DNA from: Variovorax paradoxus | GTDB taxonomy: Bacteria > Pseudomonadota > Gammaproteobacteria > Burkholderiales > Burkholderiaceae_C | DNA length: 64,000 bases | Reading direction: 5' to 3' | Assembly: GCF_030815975.1 (NCBI RefSeq) | Contig: NZ_JAUSXL010000002.1 | Location: forward strand, 2,046,001 to 2,110,000 | Shown: positions 42,274-50,723 of the stretch, one piece after another | How positions within the stretch are numbered: position 1 is the first letter of the stretch | Layout: every line of letters starts with the position of its first letter | Made by a program: the position numbers and the translations under genes | Notes under the pieces: generated by a model | Told to the model about the DNA's origin: nothing | Seen by the model: only the letters and a program-made list of their open reading frames with translations | The model's database searches: none

Positions 42274-43176
42274 ATGACTGCCCAACGCAGCGCACTCGAC
42301 AAGAACCGCTGGCACTTCAACCACGGCCCGATCGACATCGTGGCCGAGGCGCACGGCGATCCGTACGCCGTCGCCGCCGCCCACGATGCCGCGTGGGCGC
42401 GCTTCGGCCATGTGCTCGACGAGCTGGTGCGCGAGCTGCCGCTGCTGCGCCTGCCCGTGATCGACAGGATGCGCCCGCGCGGCGTTGTCGGGCAGCGCAT
42501 GTGGGACGCCTGCGCCGCGTTCTCGCCGATGTTCATCACGCCGATGGCGGCCGTGGCCGGCTCGGTGGCGCAGGAGCTGATCGCGTTCTACGACCGCCCC
42601 GGCATCGAGCGCGCCTGGATCAACAACGGCGGCGACATCGCGCTGCACCTCGCGCCGGGCCAGTCGGCGCGCGTGGGCGTGTTTGCCGACCTCGCGCGCT
42701 TCGACTGGCGCGACACCAGTGTGCTCACCACCGACGGCCAGTTCGAGATCAGCGCCGGGCAGCCGGTGCGCGGCGTGGCCACCAGCGGCTGGCGCGGACG
42801 CAGCTTCTCGCTGGGCATTGCCGACAGCGTGACCGTTCTGGCCGCCACCGCGGCACAGGCCGATGCCGCCGCCACCGTGATTGCCAATGCCGTCGACGTG
42901 GACGATGCCGCCATCGGGCGGCGCCCCGCCAGCGAATGCAAGGACGATAGCGACCTGGGCGACACCCTCGTCACCGTCGATGTGCCGCCGCTGGCGCCCG
43001 CGCAGGTGCAAAGCGCGCTCGATACCGGCGCCGTGTGCGCGAAGGTGCTGCAAAAAGGGGGGCTTGTCTGGGCTGCTCTGCTCGTTTGCCAGGGGCAGTT
43101 TCGCCTTGTTGAGCCCTTATGCTCGAAGCCGCTGCAAACAGGGGTGCCGAAAGCAGTTGGTTCAGTATTTGCTTAA
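42274..43176 (+). CDS. UPF0280 (ApbE-like) family protein
   Basis: A 300-residue protein of UPF0280, related to the ApbE flavin transferases. Seen features are GPIDIVAEAHGD, the ITPMAAVAGSVAQELIAF region near residue 90, WINNGGDIALHL near 118 and a GVATSGWRGRSFSLGIADSVTVLA stretch near 165. These are the nucleotide/metal loops of the ApbE fold. It starts three bases after hnr, so it is co-translated with a reductase whose known homologue has covalent flavin. A role in attaching that flavin is a good inference. The last 40 residues are less conserved-looking. Confidence 0.83.
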   Translation: MTAQRSALDKNRWHFNHGPIDIVAEAHGDPYAVAAAHDAAWARFGHVLDELVRELPLLRLPVIDRMRPRGVVGQRMWDACAAFSPMFITPMAAVAGSVAQELIAFYDRPGIERAWINNGGDIALHLAPGQSARVGVFADLARFDWRDTSVLTTDGQFEISAGQPVRGVATSGWRGRSFSLGIADSVTVLAATAAQADAAATVIANAVDVDDAAIGRRPASECKDDSDLGDTLVTVDVPPLAPAQVQSALDTGAVCAKVLQKGGLVWAALLVCQGQFRLVEPLCSKPLQTGVPKAVGSVFA

Positions 43177-43198
43177 CGAAAAGCAAGGTTCTTTTTTC

Positions 43199-43840
43199 AT
43201 GATCGATATACGCCGCGTCTTCACCCATGTCGAGCACATCCACCACGAGTTCGGGCCGCGCGCCGCAACGCCGCTGGTGCGCGGCGCCATCGGCGCGGTG
43301 CTGACCAATCCGTTCGCGGGCCGCTACGAGCCCGACATCCTGCCGATGATGGCGCTGCTCGATCCCGTGGGCGTCGACATGGCGCACCGGCTGCACGCCG
43401 CCATGGACGTGCCGCTCGAGCAGATCGCCACCTACGGCAAGGGCGCCATCGTGGGCGCCGCCGGCGAGCTCGAGCACGGCGCGCTCTGGCACGTGCCCGG
43501 CGGCTACGCCATGCGCGAGCTGCTCGGCTGGAAGGGCGACCGCGCGGCCTACACCGCGGGCAAGGCCGAAGAAAAAACCGGCCAGCCCGGCAACGCGCTC
43601 TCCATCGTGCCCTCGACCAAGAAGGTCGGCCCGCCCGGCGCTGCGCTCGACGTGCCGCTCACCAACATCAACGCCAGCTATGTGCGCGGCCAGTTCGATG
43701 CCATCGAGGTGCGCGTGCCCGGCGCGCCGGCGGCCGACGAGATCGTCTTCATCCTTGCAATGAGCACCGGCTACCGCGTGCATGCACGCGTGGGCGGCCT
43801 GCTCGCCAAGGACATCAGCAAATGGGACGGCCTGCGCTGA
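43199..43840 (+). CDS. amino acid synthesis family protein (DUF1185), copy 1
   Basis: A 213-residue protein of the AA_synth/DUF1185 family. It is recognised by similarity to the next gene and by GAVLTNPFAGRYEPDI, YGKGAIVGAAGELEHGA and TKKVGPPGAALDVPL. Structural work on the family reported a chorismate-mutase-like fold; no reaction is established. The shared Gly-rich motifs and conserved histidine after ELEH suggest an enzyme site. It sits between the ApbE-like gene and its paralogue, so it probably handles a ring-opened or amide intermediate, which is unproven. Confidence 0.85.
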   Translation: MIDIRRVFTHVEHIHHEFGPRAATPLVRGAIGAVLTNPFAGRYEPDILPMMALLDPVGVDMAHRLHAAMDVPLEQIATYGKGAIVGAAGELEHGALWHVPGGYAMRELLGWKGDRAAYTAGKAEEKTGQPGNALSIVPSTKKVGPPGAALDVPLTNINASYVRGQFDAIEVRVPGAPAADEIVFILAMSTGYRVHARVGGLLAKDISKWDGLR

Positions 43841-43877
43841 CCTGATGAACAAGAGACACGAAGAAGGAACACAAGAC

Positions 43878-44462
43878 ATGACTTCCAATATCCGCAAGCT
43901 CGTCATCCAGGTCGACGAAACCCGCAAGGAAATGGGCCAGGACATCGCGCCGCCCACGCGCCGCGCCGTGGCCATCGCGGTGATCGAGAACCCCTACGCG
44001 GGGCGCTACAGCGAGAACCTCGACGAGCTGATCGCCATCGGCGAAGAGCTCGGCGCGCTGCTGGGCCAGAAGGCCGTGAAGGCGCTCGGCATCGAGCCCG
44101 GCCAGGCGCAGAGCTACGGCAAGGCCGCGATCGTCGGCGAGAACGGCGAGCTCGAGCATGCGGCCGCCATCCTGCATCCCAAGCTCGGCGCGCCGCTGCG
44201 CGTGGCCGTGGAAAAGGGCGCGGCGCTCGTGCCCTCGGCCAAGAAGCGCGGCACGCTCGGCACAGCCATCGACGTGCCGCTCGGCCACAAGGATGCGGCC
44301 TTCGTGCGCAGCCACTTCGACGCCATCGAGGCCCGCGTGTCCGACGCGCCGCGCGCCAACGAGATCGTGGTGGCCGTTGCCGTCACCGACAGCGGCCGGC
44401 CGCTGCCGCGCATCGGCGGGCTGCAGGCCAGCGAAATCAAGGGTGAAGACGGGCTGCGCTGA
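43878..44462 (+). CDS. amino acid synthesis family protein (DUF1185), copy 2
   Basis: A 194-residue paralogue of the preceding gene. The aligned motifs are IAVIENPYAGRYSENL, YGKAAIVGENGELEHAAAIL and AKKRGTLGTAIDVPLGHKDAAFVRSHFDAIEARV, and both end in DGLR. The pair may form a heteromer or catalyse two related steps. ATG at 43878 is chosen because AAGAAGGAA precedes it; an in-frame ATG at 43845 is possible. Followed 67 bases later by the transporter genes. Confidence 0.85.
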   Translation: MTSNIRKLVIQVDETRKEMGQDIAPPTRRAVAIAVIENPYAGRYSENLDELIAIGEELGALLGQKAVKALGIEPGQAQSYGKAAIVGENGELEHAAAILHPKLGAPLRVAVEKGAALVPSAKKRGTLGTAIDVPLGHKDAAFVRSHFDAIEARVSDAPRANEIVVAVAVTDSGRPLPRIGGLQASEIKGEDGLR

Positions 44463-44529
44463 AGCCACGCGTCTCCATTTCCACGTCGTTTCTATTTTTC
44501 TCTCTCTTTCGATCCCCAGGAGTTTCCCC

Positions 44530-45735
44530 ATGAACCCATTGCGTCACGTCTTCAGCGCCGCAGCCGTTGCCACGCTGGCCACCGCCCTCGTTCCTGCCCA
44601 TGCCCAGGGCGTGATCAAGATCGGCGAGGTCAACAGCTACAAGGCCCAGCCCGCCTTCCTCGAGCCCTACAAGAAGGGCATGGAACTGGCCGTGGAAGAG
44701 ATCAACGCCAAGGGCGGCGTCAACGGCCGCAAGGTGGAGCTCATCACGCGCGACGACAACGCCAACCCCGGCGATGCGGTGCGCGTGGCCGAGGAGCTGG
44801 TCGCGCGCGAGAAGATCGACGTGCTCACCGGCACCTTCCTGTCGAACACCGGCCTGGCCGTGGCCGACTTCGCCAAGCAGAAGAAAATCTTCTTCCTGGC
44901 CGGCGAGCCGCTGACCGACAAGATGACCTGGCAGGGCGGCAACGAATACACCTTCCGCCTGCGCCCCGGCACCTACATGCAGGCCGCGATGCTGGTGCCC
45001 GAAGCGGCCAAGCTCAAGAAGAAGCGCTGGGCCGTCGTGTACCCCAACTACGAATACGGCCAGTCGGCCGTGGCTGCGTTCAAGACGCTGCTGAAGGCCG
45101 CGCAGCCCGATGTCGAGTTCGTTGCCGAACAGGCGCCGCCGCTCGGCAAGGTCGATGCGGGTGCCGTGGTGCAGGCGCTGGCCGATGCCAAGCCCGATGC
45201 GGTCTTCAACGTGCTGTTCGGCGCCGACCTTTCCAAGTTCGTGCGCGAAGGCAATACCCGTGGCCTGTTCAAGGACCGCACGGTGGTGAGCGTCTTGACC
45301 GGCGAGCCCGAGTACCTCGACCCGCTCAAGGACGAAACGCCCAACGGCTGGATCGTGACCGGCTATCCCTGGTACGGCATCCAGACGCCCGAGCACAAGG
45401 CCTTCTTCCTCGCGTACCACGCCAAGTACAAGGACTACCCGCGCCTCGGTTCGGTGGTGGGCTACAGCATGATCAAGTCGGTGGCGGCCGGCATCGACAA
45501 GGCCAAGAGCACCGAGACGCCGAAGCTCGTGGCCGCCTTCAAGGGCCTGCAGGTCGACACGCCGTTCGGCAAGATCAGCTACCGCGCCGAAGACCATCAA
45601 TCCACGATGGGCGCCTTCGTCGGCAAGACCAAGAACGAGAACGGCAAGGGCGTGATGGTCGACTACACGTATTTCGACGGCGCCAAGTTCCAGCCGAGCG
45701 CCGCCGACGTCAAGAAGTCCCGCGCCGCGGACTGA
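44530..45735 (+). CDS. branched-chain-type ABC transporter substrate-binding protein (first copy)
   Basis: A 401-residue periplasmic binding protein of the LivJ family. The signal peptide ends PAHAQG near residue 26, followed by IKIGEVNSYKAQPAFLEPYKKGMELAVEEINAKGGVNGRKVEL. It binds a ligand in the periplasm for the LivHM/LivG/LivF importer that follows. LivJ-type proteins in Burkholderiales often take up aromatics and amides; the cluster suggests nicotinate or a relative. AGGAG precedes the ATG. Confidence 0.92.
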   Translation: MNPLRHVFSAAAVATLATALVPAHAQGVIKIGEVNSYKAQPAFLEPYKKGMELAVEEINAKGGVNGRKVELITRDDNANPGDAVRVAEELVAREKIDVLTGTFLSNTGLAVADFAKQKKIFFLAGEPLTDKMTWQGGNEYTFRLRPGTYMQAAMLVPEAAKLKKKRWAVVYPNYEYGQSAVAAFKTLLKAAQPDVEFVAEQAPPLGKVDAGAVVQALADAKPDAVFNVLFGADLSKFVREGNTRGLFKDRTVVSVLTGEPEYLDPLKDETPNGWIVTGYPWYGIQTPEHKAFFLAYHAKYKDYPRLGSVVGYSMIKSVAAGIDKAKSTETPKLVAAFKGLQVDTPFGKISYRAEDHQSTMGAFVGKTKNENGKGVMVDYTYFDGAKFQPSAADVKKSRAAD

Positions 45736-45763
45736 CCTTTCTCTTTCCGGAACGCTTGCACCC

Positions 45764-47693
45764 ATGAGCCTCTCGTCCCTGCTGCTTCAGTTCCTCACCG
45801 GGCTGTCGTCGGCTTCGTCGCTGTTCCTCGTGGGGGCCGGCCTTTCGTTGATCTTCGGCGTCACGCGCATCGTCAATTTTGCGCATGGCTCCTTCTTCAT
45901 GGTGGGCATCTACCTTGCCTACACATTGGTGGACAAGCTCGGCACGCTCGGCTTCTGGCCGGCGGTGCTGATTGCCGCGCTTGCGGTGGGGCGTGATCGG
46001 CGCGCTGATCGAGATGGTGCTGCTGCGCCGCATCTACAAGTCGCCCGAGCTGTTCCAGCTGCTGGCCACCTTTGCGCTGGTGCTCGTCATCAAGGATGCG
46101 GTGCTCTATGTCTGGGGGCCGGACGAATTGCTCGGCCCGCGCGCGCCGGGCCTGTCGGGCTCGGTCGACATCCTGGGCCGGCAGTTTCCGACCTACGACC
46201 TGTTCCTGATCGTCGTCGGCCCCGTGGTGCTCGGCCTCATGTGGCTGCTGCTCACGCGCACGCGCTGGGGCACGCTGGTGCGCGCCGCCACGCAAGACCG
46301 CGAGATGGTCAGCGCGCTGGGCGTGAACCAGGCCTGGCTGTTCACGGCCGTGTTCGCGCTCGGCGCCACGCTCGCGGCGCTGGGCGGCGCGCTGCAGCTG
46401 CCGCGCGAGCCGGCCACGCTCGCAATGGACCTCAACACCATTGGCGCGGCCTTCGTGGTGGTGGTGGTGGGCGGCATGGGCTCGATTCCCGGCGCGTACG
46501 TGGCGGCGCTGCTGCTGTCCGAAATCAAGGCGGTCTGCATCTGGCTCGGCGTGGTCGAGATCTTCGGCTACAGCGTGTCGTTCTCCAAGCTCACGCTGGT
46601 GGTCGACTTCATCGTGATGGCCATCGTGCTGGTGTGGCGCCCCTGGGGCCTGCTCGGCCGCCCGCAGGCGCCCAGCCGCTACGTGGGCATGCAGGAAGAG
46701 CCGCTGCGGCGCGCAAGCAAGGGCTACCTGTGGCTCGTCGCCGCGCTCGGCCTGGCGCTCATGGCGATGCCGCTGCTCACCGCCGACTCGCCCTACACCA
46801 CGGTGCTGATGATCGACCTGCTGATTGCGGCGCTGTTCGCGGCCAGCCTGCACTTCATCATGGGCCCTGCCGGCATGCACTCGTTCGGCCATGCGGCCTA
46901 CTTCGGCCTGGGTGCTTACGGCGCCGCGCTGCTGGTGCGCACTAGCGGCATGCCGATGGAGCTCGCGCTCATCGTCGCGCCGCTGGTCGCCGCCATCGGC
47001 GCTTTCGTCTACGGCTGGTTCGCGGTGCGGCTTTCGGGCGTGTACCTGGCGATGCTCACGCTGGCGTTCGCGCAGATCACCTGGGCCGTGGTCTACCAGT
47101 GGGATTCGTTCACCGGCGGCAGCAACGGGCTCACCGGCGTCTGGCCTTCGGAGTGGCTGTCGGACAAGCGCACTTACTACTGGCTCACGCTGGTGCTGGT
47201 GGCCGCGGGCATCCTGATGCTGCGCCGCGTGCTGTTCTCGCCGTTCGGCTATGCGCTGCGCGCGGGGCGCGATTCGGTACTGCGGGCCGATGCGATCGGC
47301 ATCGACGTCAAGCGCATGCAATGGACCGCTTTTGTCATCGCGGGGGCGGCGGCCGGGCTGGCCGGGTCGCTCTATGCGTTTTCGAAGGGCAGCATTTCGC
47401 CTGAGAGCCTGAGCGTGGACAAGTCGGTGGATGGGCTGGTGATGGTGCTGCTTGGCGGTATTCAGACGTTGGCGGGGCCGGTGGTGGGGGCTGTCACTTT
47501 CAGCTGGCTGCATGACACGGTGGCGCGCAATACGGACTATTGGCGGGCTACGCTGGGGGCGATCATCCTGCTGTTGGTGCTGCTGTTTCCGCAGGGGATT
47601 GCTGGGTTTGCGAAGCAGTTGAGCGATCGCTTGCTGCGGGGGCGGCGCCGTTCGGAAGTAGATGTTGCTGCTTTGAAGGAGACGCGGACGTGA
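45764..47693 (+). pseudogene. livHM: fused LivH-LivM ABC permease, split by a one-base frameshift
   Basis: Frame 1 gives the LivH start MSLSSLLLQFLTGLSSASSLFLVGAGLSLIFGVTRIVNFAHGSFFMVGIYLAY to about residue 76. Frame 3 then continues as VIGALIEMVLLRRIYKS through the rest of LivH and all of LivM (GPAGMHSFGHAAYFGLGAYGAALL) to 47693. The break is at GGGG (45988-45991): removing one G gives one reading frame of about 642 residues. This is either a sequencing error in a homopolymer or a recent mutation. All other parts look intact, including both permease modules. If real, the importer is dead or made from an internal start. Confidence 0.85.
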
Positions 47694-47733
47694 GGGGCGG
47701 TTGTCTTTCATCGTTCAGAGGTTTTCTTTTTTT

Positions 47734-48301
47734 CCGAGGCCGGGATATCCGCCCGGCGGCGGACTTACTTTCTTTTGCTTCGCCAAAAGAAAGTAAGCAA
47801 AGAAAAGGCGACCCTACTGTCTGCGTCCCTCCGCTTCGCTGCGGGCAACCTGCGGTGCTCGATTCCGGCGGGGGTCCGCAGAACTCGCTTCGCTCAAACA
47901 GCTGCGGCCCTGATCCCGCCTCCATCTGCGCTCCTCGGCGCATACAGAAGGGGTGGGAGCGGGCAGCCTTCGCTTCGCTCGGCCCCAACTCCAACAGCCA
48001 GCAGCCAATCTCAACCACCGCGGCGCGCAGCGCCGCGGTGGCTTGGTGGCCGAGCGAAGCAAAGGCCCGTTCGGTATCCAATCCCCTCTGTATGCGCCGA
48101 GGAGCGGAGCGTTTCGCGGATCAGGGCCGCAGCTGTTTGAGCGAAGCGAGTTCTGCGGACCCCGCGAAACGCGAGCACCGCAGGTTGCCCCGTAGCGCAG
48201 CGAAGGGGTCGCAGACAGTGGGGTCGCCTTTCTTTTGCCTACGTTTCTTTGGCGAAGCAAAGAAAAGTAGGTCGCCCGCCGGGGCGAGACCCGGCCTCGG
48301 G
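47734..48301. repeat. 568-bp imperfect palindromic intergenic element in the liv operon
   Basis: Occupies most of the 674-bp gap between livHM and livG. The ends are CCGAGGCCGGG and CCCGGCCTCGG, and both arms match inward over most of their length, for instance CAGCTGCGGCCCTGATC with GATCAGGGCCGCAGCTG. A GC-rich hairpin lies at the centre (ACCACCGCGG/CCGCGGTGG near 48028). Each arm also carries AAAGAAAGTA-like motifs. Reading frames in it have no support. No transposase. It looks like a large interspersed repeat of Burkholderiales. Confidence 0.8.
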
Positions 48302-48335
48302 AAGCAACCGCCCGGCAGCAACAAAAAGCCACGAA

Positions 48336-48360
48336 CCCTCTCCCACAGAGAGAGGGAGTA
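48336..48360. repeat. GGGAGAGGG-type repeat ending at the livG ribosome site
   Basis: CCCTCTCCC, then ACAGAGA, then GAGGGAG. The element ends seven bases before the livG ATG, so AGAGGGAG serves as the ribosome binding site. Weaker palindrome than the other copies. Confidence 0.6.
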
Positions 48361-48367
48361 AAGCCAA

Positions 48368-49171
48368 ATGACCCTCCTCAAAGTAGACAACCTGGGCAAA
48401 TCCTTCGGCGGCGTCAAAGCCGTCGACGGCATCAGCTTCGAGCTCAAGGCCGGCGAGCTGCTGGCCCTCATCGGCCCGAACGGCGCTGGCAAGTCCACCA
48501 CCTTCAACATGGTGAACGGCCAGCTCAAGGCCGACCAGGGTTCGATCGTGTTCGACGGGCATGAGCTCGTGGGCCAGAAGCCGCGAGAGATCTGGCGCAA
48601 GGGCGTGGGCCGCACCTTCCAGATCGCCGAAACCTTTGCATCGCTCACCGTCGCCGAGAACGTGCAGATGGCCATGCTCTCGCACGACGGCAAGCTGTTC
48701 TCGATGTGGCGCCGCGCGGCGGACCACAAGCGCGACGAGGCGCTCGCGCTGCTCGACCAGGTCGGCATGAAGGCGCAGGCCGACCGGCCCTGCAGCGAGC
48801 TGGCCTACGGCGACGTCAAGCGCGTGGAGCTTGCGATCGCGATGGCCAATGCGCCCAAGCTGCTGCTGATGGACGAGCCCACCGCCGGCATGGCGCCGAA
48901 GGAGCGCAACTCGCTCATGGCGCTGACCAAGGAGCTGGTGGTCCAGCGCGGCCTGGCCGTGCTGTTCACCGAGCACAGCATGGACGTGGTGTTCGCGTAC
49001 GCCGACCGCATGATCGTGCTGGCCCGCGGCCGCCTGATCGCGCAGGGCAAGCCGCTCGAGATCCGCGACCATCCGAAGGTGCAGGAGGTGTACTTCGGCA
49101 GCGGCAAGACATTCGAGAAGATTGCGGAGAAAGCCGCCGAAGTGAACGCGGCAGTGGGAGCCATCGGATGA
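48368..49171 (+). CDS. livG: branched-chain-type ABC transporter ATPase LivG
   Basis: A 267-residue ATPase. Walker A is GPNGAGKST near residue 37, the Q-loop is in RTFQIAETFASLTVAEN, the signature is the degenerate LAYGDVKRVELA, Walker B is LLLMDEPTAGMA and the switch His lies in LFTEHSMD. LivG proteins normally have a longer loop between Walker A and signature, as here. Starts directly after a repeat, and its stop overlaps livF by four bases. Confidence 0.93.
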   Translation: MTLLKVDNLGKSFGGVKAVDGISFELKAGELLALIGPNGAGKSTTFNMVNGQLKADQGSIVFDGHELVGQKPREIWRKGVGRTFQIAETFASLTVAENVQMAMLSHDGKLFSMWRRAADHKRDEALALLDQVGMKAQADRPCSELAYGDVKRVELAIAMANAPKLLLMDEPTAGMAPKERNSLMALTKELVVQRGLAVLFTEHSMDVVFAYADRMIVLARGRLIAQGKPLEIRDHPKVQEVYFGSGKTFEKIAEKAAEVNAAVGAIG

Positions 49172-49902
49172 GCACGCACGAAACATTGTTGAAGGCAAAC
49201 TCGCTGTGCGCCTGGTACGGCGCCGCACAGATCCTGTACGACGTCGATCTTGAAGTGCGGCGCGGCGAGGTCGTCGCGCTCATGGGCCGCAATGGCGCCG
49301 GCAAGTCGACCACGCTCAAGGCGCTGATCGGCATGCTCGCCAAGCGCAAGGGCAACGTCAGCTTCCTCGGCCACGACATCTCGAAGAGCGAGCCTCATCA
49401 CGCGGCGAAGCTCGGCCTCGGCTTCGTGCCCGAAGACCGCCGCGTGTTCACCGACCTCACGGTGATGGAGAACCTCGAGGTTGGCAAGCAGGCCGGGCGG
49501 CGCTGGAGCGACGGCAGCGAGGCGCCGCTGTGGACGCCCGAGCGGCTGTTCAAGCTCTTTCCCAACCTGGGCGAAATGCCCGACCGCCCGGGCGGCCGCA
49601 TGAGCGGCGGCGAGCAGCAGATGCTCACCGTGGCGCGCACGCTCATGGGCAACCCTTACCTGGTGCTGCTCGACGAGCCCTCCGAGGGCGTGGCGCCGGT
49701 GATCGTCGAGCAGATGGCCAACATGATCCTGGAACTCAAGGCGCAGGGCGTGAGCATCCTGCTGTCGGAGCAGAACATGCACTTCGCCGAACTGGTGTCC
49801 GACCGCGCCTATGTGCTCGAGAAGGGCCAGATCCGCTACCACGCCACCATGGCAGAGCTCGCGGCCAACGAAGAGGTGCGCCGGGCCTATCTCAGCGTCT
49901 GA
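49168..49902 (+). CDS. livF: branched-chain-type ABC transporter ATPase LivF
   Basis: A 244-residue ATPase. Walker A is GRNGAGKST near residue 42, the Q-loop region is VPEDRRVFTDLTVMENL, the signature is MSGGEQQM, Walker B is LVLLDEPSEGVAP and the switch is LLSEQNMHF. The expected partner of LivG. Followed 34 bases later by the exported nicotinamidase. Confidence 0.94.
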   Translation: MSTHETLLKANSLCAWYGAAQILYDVDLEVRRGEVVALMGRNGAGKSTTLKALIGMLAKRKGNVSFLGHDISKSEPHHAAKLGLGFVPEDRRVFTDLTVMENLEVGKQAGRRWSDGSEAPLWTPERLFKLFPNLGEMPDRPGGRMSGGEQQMLTVARTLMGNPYLVLLDEPSEGVAPVIVEQMANMILELKAQGVSILLSEQNMHFAELVSDRAYVLEKGQIRYHATMAELAANEEVRRAYLSV

Positions 49903-49936
49903 TTCTTTTTCCAACCACCCCACCGGAGTCCACACC

Positions 49937-50662
49937 ATGCATCGCAGAATCGTCCTGAAGTCCGCCGGCGCCCTCGGGCTCATGAGCGGCCTCGGCAGCT
50001 TCGGCCTCCGTGCCTTCGCGGCCGGCAAGATCAAGCCCGGCAGCAAGGCCGCGCTGATCGTGGTCGACGTGCAGAACTGTTTTCTCGACGGCGGCACGCT
50101 CGCGGTAAAGGGCGGCAACGAGGTGATCCCGGTCATCAATGCCCTGGCGCCGGCGTTCGAGAACATCGTCGTCACGCAGGACTGGCACACCGCGGGCCAT
50201 GCGTCCTTCGCAAGCACCTATTCGGGCAAGAAGCCCTTCGAGACGACCAAGCTCAGCTACGGCACGCAGGTGCTGTGGCCCGACCACTGCGTGCAGGGCA
50301 CCGAAGATTCCGCACTCGGCAAGGACCTGAAGGTGCCGACCGCGCAGCTCATCATCCGCAAGGGCTTCCACAAGGAGATGGACAGCTACTCGGCCTTCGA
50401 GGAAGCCGACCACAAGACGGCCACGGGCCTGGCCGGCTACCTGAAGGCGCGCGGCATCAAGACCGTGTTCGTCACGGGCCTGGCCACCGACTTCTGCGTG
50501 GCTTGGACGGCGATGGATGCGCGCAAGGCGGGCTTCGACGCCTACGTGATCGAGGACGCAACGCGCGGCATCGACCTGAACGGCTCGCTCGCCGCCGCAT
50601 GGAAGCAGATGGCTTCCAAGGGCGTCAAGCGCATCCAGTCGGCCGATATCCAGGCGGCCTGA
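49937..50662 (+). CDS. pncA: exported nicotinamidase (isochorismatase family)
   Basis: A 241-residue nicotinamidase converting nicotinamide to nicotinate and ammonia. The catalytic triad is Asp in ALIVVDVQNCFLDGG, Lys in IIRKGFHKEMDSYSAF and Cys in GLATDFCVAW. Metal-site DWHTAGHASF and WPDHCVQGTE match PncA closely. The N-terminus MHRRIVLKSAGALGLMSG has a twin-arginine-like RRIVLK followed by a hydrophobic stretch and an AFAAG cleavage site, so the enzyme should act in the periplasm, which is unusual. Its place between transporter genes and the nicotinate hydroxylase supports a catabolic role. Confidence 0.88.
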   Translation: MHRRIVLKSAGALGLMSGLGSFGLRAFAAGKIKPGSKAALIVVDVQNCFLDGGTLAVKGGNEVIPVINALAPAFENIVVTQDWHTAGHASFASTYSGKKPFETTKLSYGTQVLWPDHCVQGTEDSALGKDLKVPTAQLIIRKGFHKEMDSYSAFEEADHKTATGLAGYLKARGIKTVFVTGLATDFCVAWTAMDARKAGFDAYVIEDATRGIDLNGSLAAAWKQMASKGVKRIQSADIQAA

Positions 50663-50723
50663 GCAAACCCGCGCCGCATTCACCCCCGCCCGGCAACAAC
50701 GACAACAACGAGCTCGACAACGC

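Noticed and set aside
47540..48361. ORFs of 170-270 codons over the livHM-livG gap on both strands
   Set aside because: They read through the 568-bp palindromic element, are nearly the same on both strands because of its symmetry, and show no protein family.
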